Positions 1-6,653 of a DNA stretch of 35,567 nt are shown here, piece after piece. Origin of the DNA: an uncultured Christensenella sp. (GTDB lineage Bacteria; Bacillota; Clostridia; Christensenellales; Borkfalkiaceae); contig CAJUCM010000020.1 in the NCBI GenBank assembly GCA_910585235.1, positions 1 to 35,567 of the forward strand. Direction: 5' to 3'. The position numbers and the translations under genes are program-made. Under the pieces are notes generated by a model, which saw only the letters and a list, made by a program, of their open reading frames with translations, was not told the origin of the DNA and did not search any database. Every line of letters begins with the position of its first letter. Position 1 is the first letter of the stretch.

Positions 1-352
1 CGCGCATAATGCGCCCCGTTCGCTTGACGGGAACTTTCAGCGCGCGTCTGTCCGAAAAGCGGAACAACAGGCACATTCCCGCAAAGGGCGCGAGCGAAAT
101 AAGATTTGCCCACCCCACGTCGAGAAAGGAAAAGCACAGATTAAAGAGCGCGGTCAAAAGAAACAGACAGAGCGCAAGAAGCGCGTGTCTGCCTAATATC
201 ATGTTGCCGCGTTCATAATACCATTCGAGAAAGCCCTCTCTCGAATAGCCGCTCTGCTGCATGATCGCGGGCATGGACGAGGCGGTCAGGCAGAAAAGCG
301 TTGCCGCCACGATCGCCCCCGCGGCGATATAATACCAAAGTTCGGTTGTCAC
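1..352 (-). CDS. Membrane protein, N-terminal part only (cut by window edge)
   Basis: The visible 117 residues start with a GTG whose first bases overlap the TGA of the upstream hydrolase gene; a GAGGAG ribosome binding site lies about 9 bases before it. The chain opens with a hydrophobic helix (residues about 6-26), then a polar stretch ending near LEWYYERGN, then one or two more hydrophobic helices (about 53-75 and 82-95) and a basic tail (FSDRRALKVPVKRTGR) running off the window. Membrane domains of this layout occur in front of MurF-like Mur ligases in Clostridia, and I suspect that here, but the ligase domain would be outside the window, so the function is inference. It is the last visible gene of the tsaE-tsaB-rimI-hydrolase run. 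Confidence 0.6.
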   Translation of the reverse strand, partial: MTTELWYYIAAGAIVAATLFCLTASSMPAIMQQSGYSREGFLEWYYERGNMILGRHALLALCLFLLTALFNLCFSFLDVGWANLISLAPFAGMCLLFRFSDRRALKVPVKRTGRIMR

Positions 353-1044
353 CTGAAAAACTCCTCTGCCGCCAGATTAAAGGCGAGCGGATTATCTAAA
401 TGCGCAAAGTGTCCCGCAGAGCGCAGTACTTTCACCCTGCTGTCTGCGATCGCTTTTTCATAGACTCTGATCGAAGAGAGCGGCGTCTCCGTATCCTTTT
501 CTCCGTTGATAAACAGTACGGGAACGCGGATCTTTTCCGCATCTTTGCGTAAATCCTCGTTGACGATTTTTTTATAGCTCTCTTTCATGACGGGCGGAAG
601 CGACCGGTATTCCGCGCTCCCGAATTTCTGTTCGGCATACCGCGGCGCGATCTTTTTTACAAAACGGTAAGTCCCGACCCGCATTTTATAACGAAATCCG
701 CGCTTGGGAATAATCCCCGCACAGCCGCACAGGACGGCTCTTTCAAACAGATCCCCCCGCGACAGACACTTGACGGCGACCCTTCCGCCGAAGGAATGCG
801 CGATCACAAGCGGTTTTTCGATCTTCATCTCTTTCAGAAAATGTTCCGTCCAGTCGGCATAGTCGCCGACGGAGAACGCCGTCTTTAACGGTTCCGCTTC
901 CCCGAATCCCGGAAAATCGAACGCCGTGACGCGGAAAAATTTTGAAAAATATTCGATCTGGGGATAAAAGCTCTCTTTGGATGAGAGATACCCGTGCAGA
1001 AAGATCAAGTCCTTTCCTCTTCCGTATTGAACGACGCCCGTCAA
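349..1044 (-). CDS. Alpha/beta hydrolase
   Basis: A 231-residue soluble alpha/beta-hydrolase fold protein. Visible motifs are the oxyanion-hole HG (IFLHGY, residue 17), the nucleophile elbow AHSFGG with Ser84, the acid Asp184 in NGEKDTETP, and the base His212 in GHFAH, so the Ser-Asp-His triad looks complete. The start is a TTG that overlaps the TGA of rimI by four bases (TTGA), with AAGGAG just upstream; its own stop overlaps the GTG of the next gene. Translation of the three genes is therefore probably coupled. The substrate cannot be read from the sequence: family members include esterases, lipases and C-C hydrolases. No signal peptide is seen, so it is likely cytoplasmic. Confidence 0.85.
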   Translation of the reverse strand: MTGVVQYGRGKDLIFLHGYLSSKESFYPQIEYFSKFFRVTAFDFPGFGEAEPLKTAFSVGDYADWTEHFLKEMKIEKPLVIAHSFGGRVAVKCLSRGDLFERAVLCGCAGIIPKRGFRYKMRVGTYRFVKKIAPRYAEQKFGSAEYRSLPPVMKESYKKIVNEDLRKDAEKIRVPVLFINGEKDTETPLSSIRVYEKAIADSRVKVLRSAGHFAHLDNPLAFNLAAEEFFR

Positions 1045-1478
1045 GCAAGCTCCTTTTTCATGACGATCGCATCCTCTCCGTTGGAATAGTAACGGGAACG
1101 GGCATAGACGCCCTTAAACCCTTTTTTCAGATACAGAAGCATTGCCGCCGAGTTGGAGACGCGCACTTCGAGAAAGACGCTTTTGACCCCGCGGCGCGCG
1201 GCTTCCTCCAAAAGATCATCCAGAATCTTTCCGCCCCGTCCGCAACGGCGATACATTTCCGCCGTCGCAATGAGTTCGATCTCCGCCTCTTCGCCGACGA
1301 CGCGCATTCCGCCGTAGCTCGTGATCCCGTCTCCCTCTTCGAGGAGCGAGCCGAAGAAACTGCCCGAAAGAAAGGAGTCCGCAAGCATACGCTGCGACCA
1401 TGAGTCGCCTGTAAAACACTCTTCTTCGAGTTTCGCGATCTCCGCTAAATCTTCCGTCGTCCACTCACGCCCGTTCAT
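1041..1478 (-). CDS. rimI: GNAT N-acetyltransferase, RimI-like
   Basis: A 145-residue single-domain GNAT protein. The order of motifs fits RimI: an N-terminal acceptor region (LEEECFTGDSWSQRML), the central strand IELIATAEMYRRCGRGGKI with the acetyl-CoA pyrophosphate loop RRCGRGG, then FLEVRVSNSAAMLLYLKKGF, the typical C-terminal signature with a Tyr acid candidate in LLYLKKGF. RimI acetylates the N-terminal alanine of ribosomal protein S18 in E. coli; in other bacteria it may act more broadly. Its place directly after tsaB and tsaE is the commonest context for rimI in Firmicutes and supports the call. It starts 9 bases after the tsaB stop and overlaps the next gene by four bases. Confidence 0.88.
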   Translation of the reverse strand: MNGREWTTEDLAEIAKLEEECFTGDSWSQRMLADSFLSGSFFGSLLEEGDGITSYGGMRVVGEEAEIELIATAEMYRRCGRGGKILDDLLEEAARRGVKSVFLEVRVSNSAAMLLYLKKGFKGVYARSRYYSNGEDAIVMKKELA

Positions 1479-1487
1479 TCAGATCTC

Positions 1488-2078
1488 CTATTTTTTCAAG
1501 TTCTCTTCCGCAGAAGACTTTCTCAGATACAGCGCGGACAGTTCGCCGACCGCCACCGTATGCCCCGCTTTTGCCGTGACCGCTTCCAAAAACCCTTTTG
1601 CGGGATCGCACGTCGTGCGGTCAATTCTCTGATAACCCGACTTTACGATCTCATCCGCCGCTTCGCACGGAATGTAAGCGGGCGGAATCGTCAGCTTGCG
1701 GTCATCATAGCCCGCCGCATAGTAATACCCGTGTCCCGCATCGACGGTGCAGAGAAGTTTTTTCTCTCTTTCAGCGTATGCAAGCACCTCGAAAGAAGTG
1801 ACGGGAAGCGCAGGCTTTCCCGTTGCAAGACAGAGCCCCTTTATCGTGGAAATGCCGATACGGATCCCCGTAAAAGAACCGGGACCCACCACCGCCGAAA
1901 AAAAATCGCAGTCGGACGGCTTCATTTTCAGGGCGGAGAGCGCCCTGTCGATCTCCTCCATGAGGCACACGGAATGGGAGCGCGCGCAATCGTTCAAAAA
2001 ACGCGTTTCGCATTTTCCGTCCCTGACGGCTATAACCGTCAGATATTCCGCACTCGTATCAACGCCGAGAAAGTTCAA
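1488..2078 (-). CDS. tsaB: tRNA t6A37 biosynthesis protein TsaB
   Basis: TsaB is the inactive ASKHA-fold partner of TsaD in making N6-threonylcarbamoyladenosine at position 37 of ANN-decoding tRNAs. The N-terminal strand FLGVDTSAEYLTVIAV and the block VGPGSFTGIRIGISTIKGL are the TsaB signatures. I chose the TTG at 2078, which overlaps the tsaE TGA as TTGA and has GGGAG about 9 bases upstream, giving 196 residues. A longer reading frame exists but would put extra basic, low-complexity residues before the first strand and would overlap tsaE by about 100 bases. The C-terminal half is shorter and more divergent than in E. coli. TsaD is not in the window. Confidence 0.9.
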   Translation of the reverse strand: MNFLGVDTSAEYLTVIAVRDGKCETRFLNDCARSHSVCLMEEIDRALSALKMKPSDCDFFSAVVGPGSFTGIRIGISTIKGLCLATGKPALPVTSFEVLAYAEREKKLLCTVDAGHGYYYAAGYDDRKLTIPPAYIPCEAADEIVKSGYQRIDRTTCDPAKGFLEAVTAKAGHTVAVGELSALYLRKSSAEENLKK

Positions 2079-2473
2079 AATACGATCTCCCTTCTGTCCC
2101 CGCTTCCCTTGATCGAAACCCTCTTTACGTTCTTCGGAAGCAGTCCTTTGATATTTTCGCTCCACTCGACAAGGCATATCCCGCCCAGCTCGAAGTACTC
2201 GGAAAACCCCAATGCCTCCGCGAACTCCTCGCTCTCCACGCGGTAGCAGTCAAAATGGAAGAGCTTGTTCTGATAGCTGTTGACGTAGGCGTAGGTCGGA
2301 CTCGTGACCTCTTCCAAAATCCCAAGACCGCGCGCAACGCCTTTTGCGAACGCCGTCTTGCCCGCGCCCATCTCCCCTTCGAGGCAGACGACGTCGCCCG
2401 CGCGGAGGGTCTTTGCATATTCTTCGGCGAACGCAATCGTCTCTTTTTCGCTTTGCGAAACAAAAACTGCCAT
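2075..2473 (-). CDS. tsaE: tRNA t6A37 biosynthesis ATPase TsaE
   Basis: A 132-residue P-loop ATPase. Walker A is GEMGAGKT (residues 33-40), followed by the family motifs TSPTYAYVN, HFDCYR and LVEWSEN. TsaE hydrolyses ATP to reset the TsaBD complex during t6A synthesis. The ATG at 2473 gives the standard N-terminus. There is no ribosome binding site in front of it: the TATAAT box of the only promoter ends 7 bases before the ATG, so the mRNA would begin at or within a base of the start codon (leaderless). The upstream in-frame TTG at 2509 sits inside the -35 box, which makes it an unlikely start. First gene of the tsaE-tsaB-rimI-hydrolase operon. Confidence 0.92.
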   Translation of the reverse strand: MAVFVSQSEKETIAFAEEYAKTLRAGDVVCLEGEMGAGKTAFAKGVARGLGILEEVTSPTYAYVNSYQNKLFHFDCYRVESEEFAEALGFSEYFELGGICLVEWSENIKGLLPKNVKRVSIKGSGDRREIVF

Positions 2474-2509
2474 ATACGGTATTATACCGCATACGGCAGA
2501 ATTTTGCAA
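2471..2509 (-). promoter_or_regulatory. tsaE promoter with dyad over -10
   Basis: TTGCAA at 2504-2509, a 17-base spacer and TATAAT at 2481-2486. The -10 is the centre of a perfect 13-base dyad (2477-2489, CGGTATTATACCG on the plus strand) with further matching bases outside it. The predicted +1 falls at or next to the tsaE ATG. Confidence 0.72.
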
Positions 2510-2523
2510 TCAAATTTCTTAAT

Positions 2524-3222
2524 TTACTCCGTTCTTTCTTTACGCTTTTCTTTTGCCCTCTGCATCCGTTTCTGAAAACGCAGATCGCTCGCTTTGATAA
2601 ATTTGGAGAGCGGTTTATAGATCAAAAAGACGAGAACGCTGATCGAAACGCTCTTGATGAGATTGAAGAGAAGAACAAACTCATAGGTATCGGCGAACAT
2701 CTCTTTTCCGTCAAATCCGAACAGCGCGCCGAAGAAGGGATAATTGATAAACCGGTTGACGAGAACGCTTACGCCGATCTGCACGAAACAGGCAAACACG
2801 AGAAACAGCGAGACCCATTTTCTTCCCTTTAAGAAGCGGTAACCGATTGCGGGGACCAGAATAAACGCCGTGGACATTAAAAAGTTCGCAAGTTCCCCCA
2901 CGCCCGCCGTCTGCGAATCGATCAGGGAAAGACACTCTTTGACGCCGATCGAGACGATCGCCTCCACGGGTCCGAAAATAAAGCCCTCGATGAGAAAAAA
3001 CACGTTAGAAAAATCTAATTTCAGAAAGGGCGTTGCGGGAAAGATCGGAAATTCGAGAAAGGTCACAACATACGCGAGCGCCGTAAACAACGCCATGTAT
3101 GCAAGGCGCGGCGCGGAAAAATGTTCGAGAACAATTGCTTTTGTCCGCGCGCCCCGCGTGCCTCTCTGCTCTTTTTCTTCCGTTGCCGCCTCTTCGTTTT
3201 TCTCCGTTTGAATTTCTTCCAT
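2524..3222 (-). CDS. ribU: Riboflavin ECF transporter S component (RibU-like)
   Basis: A 232-residue integral membrane protein and probably the substrate-binding S subunit of an energy-coupling-factor transporter for riboflavin. After a charged, Glu/Lys-rich N-terminus (1-40) come about five or six hydrophobic helices, beginning LAYMALFTALAYVVTFLEFP. The segment PFLKLDFSNVFFLIEGFIFG matches the conserved L1/helix region of RibU proteins. The C-terminus is highly basic. The ATG at 3222 has GGAGG 8 bases upstream and lies just after an FMN riboswitch and terminator, which fixes the substrate class more firmly than the protein alone. It needs the shared EcfAA'T module, which is not in the window. 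Confidence 0.88.
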   Translation of the reverse strand: MEEIQTEKNEEAATEEKEQRGTRGARTKAIVLEHFSAPRLAYMALFTALAYVVTFLEFPIFPATPFLKLDFSNVFFLIEGFIFGPVEAIVSIGVKECLSLIDSQTAGVGELANFLMSTAFILVPAIGYRFLKGRKWVSLFLVFACFVQIGVSVLVNRFINYPFFGALFGFDGKEMFADTYEFVLLFNLIKSVSISVLVFLIYKPLSKFIKASDLRFQKRMQRAKEKRKERTE

Positions 3223-3259
3223 AAATATACCTCCGAAAATGACAGAATTTTCTTCCGGT

Positions 3260-3288
3260 AAAAAACGCCCCGCAAAAATGCGGGGCGC
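3260..3288 (-). terminator. Riboswitch intrinsic terminator
   Basis: An 8-bp GC stem (3266-3273 with 3280-3287, loop 3274-3279) followed on the minus strand by six Ts. It lies between the FMN aptamer and the ribU ribosome binding site, as expected for FMN-induced transcription termination. Confidence 0.88.
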
Positions 3289-3306
3289 AAAAAAAATACG
3301 CTTTTC

Positions 3307-3420
3307 CTTTCTTTTATCATCCGGACTATACCGTCGGTACGGGAATTTCACCCGTTCGGGAGTATACGCTCTTCGCAGACTTTACTGCCGGTGGGGAATC
3401 GCACCCCGCCCCAAAGAAAA
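3307..3420 (-). promoter_or_regulatory. FMN riboswitch (RFN element)
   Basis: Read on the minus strand, the conserved RFN blocks occur in order: TTTCTTTGGGGCGGGGTG, TTCCCCACCGGCAGTAAAG, GGTGAAATTCCCGTACCG and ACGGTATAGTCCGGATG. The outer P1 helix is closed by TTTCTTT at the 5' side and AAAGAAA at the 3' side. FMN binding should favour the downstream terminator and shut off ribU. This is a close match to a well-known class, recognised by eye. Confidence 0.95.
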
Positions 3421-3435
3421 TTCAGTTGTAACTAT

Positions 3436-3463
3436 ATTATATCACGAAATTGAAAAAATGCAA
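3436..3463 (-). promoter_or_regulatory. ribU / FMN riboswitch promoter
   Basis: TTGCAT at 3458-3463, a 16-base spacer, and TATAAT at 3436-3441 preceded by TGA (extended -10). Transcription would start just before the aptamer. Confidence 0.75.
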
Positions 3464-3506
3464 GTATTTTATCGTAAAAATAATATATATCGATTTTGCC
3501 GTCATA

Positions 3507-3638
3507 GTAGGGAGCGACGTCCTACTTCGCCTGCGGCTCGTGCCGCCCAAGGTATTGCCATTTAGAAAGCGGGGCGGCGCTCCGTCACTTTGATTCCGCA
3601 ACTCCGTCCGGCGGCGTGTCGGGAACGCCACGCCCTAC
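3507..3638. repeat. MITE/REP-like element with terminal inverted repeats
   Basis: A non-coding block of about 132 bases, GC-rich between AT-rich flanks. Both ends begin GTAGGG when read inward: GTAGGGAGCGACGTCC on the left and GTAGGGCGTGGCGTTCC on the right, matching at most positions. Shorter stems are nested inside, such as GCGGC-TCGT-GCCGC. No ORF of interest and no clear target-site duplication. Together with the riboswitch, its promoter and terminator, this accounts for most of the gene-free stretch 3223-3665. Confidence 0.55.
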
Positions 3639-3665
3639 AAATTTTGTTCTTATTCTTACATTCTT

Positions 3666-3845
3666 TTATAAAGATTTTTTCGGTGCATTTTCAAATAGCG
3701 CCAATGTAAATCTTTGACCGTTTGCAAATTCTATATCAAGCTCCGTTCCTCTTTTACGAATTTGCGCAACAAAAACGTCTTTTAATGCGTCGCGTATTTC
3801 TTGAATAAAATTCTCTATTTCGATTTTATCATTCGTATCTTGCAT
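3666..3845 (-). CDS. Small hypothetical protein, divergent from XRE regulator
   Basis: A 59-residue acidic-then-basic protein that I do not recognise. It has an amphipathic helix (about 5-25, IEIENFIQEIRDALKDVFV) followed by two beta-strand-like stretches, GTELDIEF and GQRFTLAL, and a short basic tail. The ATG at 3845 lies only 6 bases after a TATAAT box and has no ribosome binding site, so the message may be leaderless. The longer frame would start with a TTG that is part of the -35 box. The gene is AT-rich compared with its neighbours, and its promoter contains an operator-like dyad, so the adjacent XRE protein probably controls it. It could be a phage- or toxin/antitoxin-type remnant; nothing in the sequence decides this. 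Confidence 0.55.
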   Translation of the reverse strand: MQDTNDKIEIENFIQEIRDALKDVFVAQIRKRGTELDIEFANGQRFTLALFENAPKKSL

Positions 3846-3851
3846 AACACT

Positions 3852-3881
3852 ATTATAATTCTTGCAATAGTAAGAAGTCAA
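3852..3881 (-). promoter_or_regulatory. Promoter of the 59-residue protein gene
   Basis: TTGACT at 3876-3881, an 18-base spacer and TATAAT at 3852-3857. The whole spacer is occupied by the dyad CTTGCAATAGTAAG (3861-3874). Confidence 0.7.
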
Positions 3882-3903
3882 GCAATTTTCTTACAAAAGT
3901 GAG
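3861..3903. promoter_or_regulatory. Twin operator-like dyads between divergent genes
   Basis: Two 14-base imperfect palindromes of the same form, CTTGCAATAGTAAG (3861-3874) and CTTACAAAAGTGAG (3890-3903), fit the shared pattern CTTRC-AANA-GTRAG, with centres 29 bases apart. The first fills the -35/-10 spacer of the minus-strand gene; the second touches the translation start region of the XRE gene. This is the layout expected for an autoregulating XRE repressor. Confidence 0.6.
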
Positions 3904-3915
3904 AAAAATATATGT

Positions 3916-4122
3916 ATGAATAAATTTGCAGAACGATTAAAATACTTGCGCACAGAAAAGGAAATCGGACAAGAAGAGCTTGCAAAGAAGATCGGAGTCA
4001 GTAAAGGCACAATCAGTTTATGGGAAAACAGTTTACGAGAACCGACTTTAAGCAATATAATTGCAATCGCAGAATATTTTCATGTTACTACCGATTATCT
4101 AACAGGAGTAACCGACGACTGA
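3916..4122 (+). CDS. XRE-family helix-turn-helix regulator
   Basis: A 68-residue protein made almost entirely of one Cro/C1-type HTH domain. The start FAERLKYLRTEKEIGQEELA, the turn KKIGVSKGTISLWENSLREP and the end IIAIAEYFHVTTDYLTG are classic XRE features. It probably binds the two dyads in front of it and represses the divergent 59-residue gene and itself; that is inference from the layout. It is the only plus-strand gene in the window and is clearly more AT-rich than the housekeeping genes, which suggests acquisition. The ribosome binding site is weak (GTGAG, about 12 bases upstream). An ATG two codons earlier is out of frame and stops at once. No effector domain is present. Confidence 0.88.
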   Translation: MNKFAERLKYLRTEKEIGQEELAKKIGVSKGTISLWENSLREPTLSNIIAIAEYFHVTTDYLTGVTDD

Positions 4123-4149
4123 AAAGCCCCGCCGAACGGCGGGGCTTTT
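4122..4149. terminator. Bidirectional terminator between XRE gene and topoisomerase A gene
   Basis: A hairpin with the stem AGCCCCGCC/GGCGGGGCT flanked by A and T runs on both sides. It follows the XRE stop directly on the plus strand and lies downstream of the topoisomerase subunit A gene on the minus strand, so it can serve both convergent genes. Confidence 0.88.
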
Positions 4150-4193
4150 GATATTCACATTTAAGTTGTTCTGCATTTTCACGTCCTTGACAC

Positions 4194-4233
4194 TCACGGG
4201 ATTTTCTTTTGCGGAGCAAAAGAAAATCCGTGA
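4194..4233 (-). repeat. Long AT-rich hairpin after topoisomerase A stop
   Basis: An 18/19-base inverted repeat (TCACGGGATTTTCTTTTGC with GCAAAAGAAAATCCGTGA, one bulged G) around a 3-base loop. It lies 2 bases after the topoisomerase stop codon. No U tract follows, so it does not look like an intrinsic terminator; a 3'-end stabiliser or dispersed palindrome is more likely. Confidence 0.6.
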
Positions 4234-4235
4234 AC

Positions 4236-6653
4236 TCAGTCCATTGCAAAGACCGCTTTGGGCGCTTCCTTGACCCCTTTGACCGTTCTTCCGCGGGTGT
4301 TGGTTGCGTCGATCGGAATATCTTCGGTGGAAATTTCTTTCATCTTGCCGTTCTTGAATACGAGCGCAAGCTGATAGGGCGCCGTCACATAGTTTGCGAA
4401 GATGACCTGCTCCCCGCCGAGAGAAGCGATCTTCACCCCCTTGCAGTTGCGCGAAATGGGATCGACCTGCGCGGCGATCACGCGCTTGAATCTTCCCTCG
4501 CTCGTCGCAACGACGATCTCGCCCTCGCCGTCGATCTGCGAGCCGAATACGACTTCGTCGCCCGTTTTGAGATTCATGCCCTTGACCCCGCCCGAAAATC
4601 TTCCCTGCACGGGAATATCGTCCTTTTTCGCGTTGAGGCACATTCCGTCGCGGGTCACGAAAAACGCCGTAACGTAGTCGTCGTCCTCGTCGAGCTGAAC
4701 GGAGACGACGCTGTCCCCGTCGTTTAAGCGCAGAGCGGGATAGGGAATTTTTCCTGTTGCATACTCGCTGCGCTCCGAGCATTTCAGCATACCGCGCTTG
4801 GTGAAGAAGAGCAGTTTCCCCTCGTCCCCCGCGGGTACGATCGACACGATTTTTTCGTCGTCAACGTTGTTAAAGAACTCGTCGAGCGAAAATCCGCCGT
4901 CGCCGTATTTGCAGTTCGCGCTCTCCGCGGGGAGCGGGTAGCAGTTGCCCTTGTCGGTAAAGATGAGAACCGTCTGGTCGGACATGACCGAAACGCGCTT
5001 CTTCGGCACCGTTGCAAGCGTCGTCTTTTCCGTGACCGACCTGTTCGACATATTGAAGTTCTTCTCGCTGACGCACTTCAACTTGCCGTTCGCGCATATG
5101 AGCATATGGCTCTTGATTCCGGGACCGCGAATATCCTTGCGCTCCGCCGCCGCCTCCTCTTCCGAAAAGACGTACTGCGATTTTCTCGGCGTCTTATATC
5201 TTTTCTTGATTTCAAGAATTTCTTCTCTGACCACCTGCAACTGCAAACGGTTGCTTCCGACGATCGCCGTGAGCTTTTCGATCCGTTCTTTGAGCGCTTT
5301 GAGCTCCTCTTCGAGCTTGAACACTTCGAGTTTGGTGAGGCGGGCAAGGCGCAAATCGAGGATCGCCTGCGCCTGCTTCTCCGAGAGGGAAAAGCGCTGG
5401 CGGAGTTTTTCGCGCGCATCCGAAGTGGATTCCGCCTTTTTAATGATCTTGATGACTTCGTCGATATTGCGAACGGCGACGATCAGCCCCTCTAAAATAT
5501 GGCAACGCTCCTTTGCCTGATTGAGCTCGAACTTCGTACGACGCAGAACGACTTCCTTCTGATAGGCGACGTAGTTCTTGATGATCTCCATAAGCCCAAG
5601 CTGTACGGGCTTTCCGCGCGCGATCGCGACCATGTTCATGCCGAACGTCGTTTCCAAATCGGTGTGCTTATAGAGCAGTTTCAGATCGCGGTTGATGTCC
5701 GAATCGGCGCGCACCTCGATGACGGCGCGCATTCCGTTTCTATCCGATTCGTCGCTGACTTTGGTGATGAACGCAAAATCTTCCTTTTTCTCTTCCCGAA
5801 GTTCGGCGACCCTTCTCAAAAGATTTGCCTTGTTGACCTGATAGGGAAGTTCGGTGATGACGATATTTTTTTTGTTTTCCGAATCGCCGTCCTCGACGGC
5901 GATCTTGGCGCGGAGCGTGATCCTGCCCTTGCCCGTCCGGTATGCCTGATTCAGTTCGTTCGCAATGATCCACCCGCCCGTCGGAAAGTCGGGCGCCTTG
6001 ATATAGCCGAGCATTTCGTTGAGCTTGATCGACGGTTTATCGATATAGGCGACCACGCCGTCGATACACTCCGCAAGGTTATGCGGGGGGATATTCGTCG
6101 CAAGTCCCACGGCGATGCCCGAAGAGCCGTTGACTAAAAGATTCGGGAATCGCCCCGGCAACATATCGGGTTCTTTTAACGAATCGTCGAAGTTGAGCGA
6201 AAAGGGAACGGTGTTCTTTTCGAGATCGCGCAGAAGTTCGAGCGCGATCGGTTCCAAACGCGCCTCGGTGTAGCGCATTGCCGCGGCGGGGTCGCCGTCC
6301 ACCGAGCCGAAATTGCCGTGACCGTTCACGAGCGTTCTGCCCATGTTAAATTCCTGCGCCATGCGCACCATGGCATCATACACGGAGGAATCCCCGTGCG
6401 GGTGATATTTACCCATGCAGTCGCCGACGATACGCGCCGACTTTTTATGCGGTTTATCGGGGGTCAGCCCCATTTCGTACATGGTATATAAAATTCTGCG
6501 CTGAACGGGCTTTAATCCGTCCTCCACGCGGGGAAGCGCTCTGTCGAGAATGACAAACTCCGCATACGGGAGCATGCTCGAAGGAAGCACCTCTTCGAGC
6601 GGCGTGACGAACAGCGTGCCCGCGCGTTCTTCCCTCTTCTCATTTTTCTTCAT
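4236..6653 (-). CDS. parC: Type II topoisomerase subunit A, probably topoisomerase IV ParC
   Basis: An 805-residue DNA cleavage/rejoining subunit. The winged-helix domain contains HPHGDSSVYD (84-93; Ser89 and Asp93 correspond to the quinolone-determining Ser83 and Asp87 of E. coli GyrA, both wild type) and the catalytic Tyr128 in AMRYTEARL. A coiled coil (about 350-480) and a C-terminal beta-pinwheel (about 490-800) follow. The pinwheel has no canonical QRRGGKG GyrA box; the nearest sequence is QGRFSGGVKGM. This favours topoisomerase IV over gyrase, but a gyrase-like role cannot be excluded. Its start overlaps the end of the B-subunit gene by 14 bases, so the two subunits are translationally coupled. 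Confidence 0.82.
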   Translation of the reverse strand: MKKNEKREERAGTLFVTPLEEVLPSSMLPYAEFVILDRALPRVEDGLKPVQRRILYTMYEMGLTPDKPHKKSARIVGDCMGKYHPHGDSSVYDAMVRMAQEFNMGRTLVNGHGNFGSVDGDPAAAMRYTEARLEPIALELLRDLEKNTVPFSLNFDDSLKEPDMLPGRFPNLLVNGSSGIAVGLATNIPPHNLAECIDGVVAYIDKPSIKLNEMLGYIKAPDFPTGGWIIANELNQAYRTGKGRITLRAKIAVEDGDSENKKNIVITELPYQVNKANLLRRVAELREEKKEDFAFITKVSDESDRNGMRAVIEVRADSDINRDLKLLYKHTDLETTFGMNMVAIARGKPVQLGLMEIIKNYVAYQKEVVLRRTKFELNQAKERCHILEGLIVAVRNIDEVIKIIKKAESTSDAREKLRQRFSLSEKQAQAILDLRLARLTKLEVFKLEEELKALKERIEKLTAIVGSNRLQLQVVREEILEIKKRYKTPRKSQYVFSEEEAAAERKDIRGPGIKSHMLICANGKLKCVSEKNFNMSNRSVTEKTTLATVPKKRVSVMSDQTVLIFTDKGNCYPLPAESANCKYGDGGFSLDEFFNNVDDEKIVSIVPAGDEGKLLFFTKRGMLKCSERSEYATGKIPYPALRLNDGDSVVSVQLDEDDDYVTAFFVTRDGMCLNAKKDDIPVQGRFSGGVKGMNLKTGDEVVFGSQIDGEGEIVVATSEGRFKRVIAAQVDPISRNCKGVKIASLGGEQVIFANYVTAPYQLALVFKNGKMKEISTEDIPIDATNTRGRTVKGVKEAPKAVFAMD

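Noticed and set aside
9..218. 69-codon plus-strand frame at the left edge
   Set aside because: Antisense to the membrane protein whose GTG start overlaps the hydrolase stop; no ribosome binding site.
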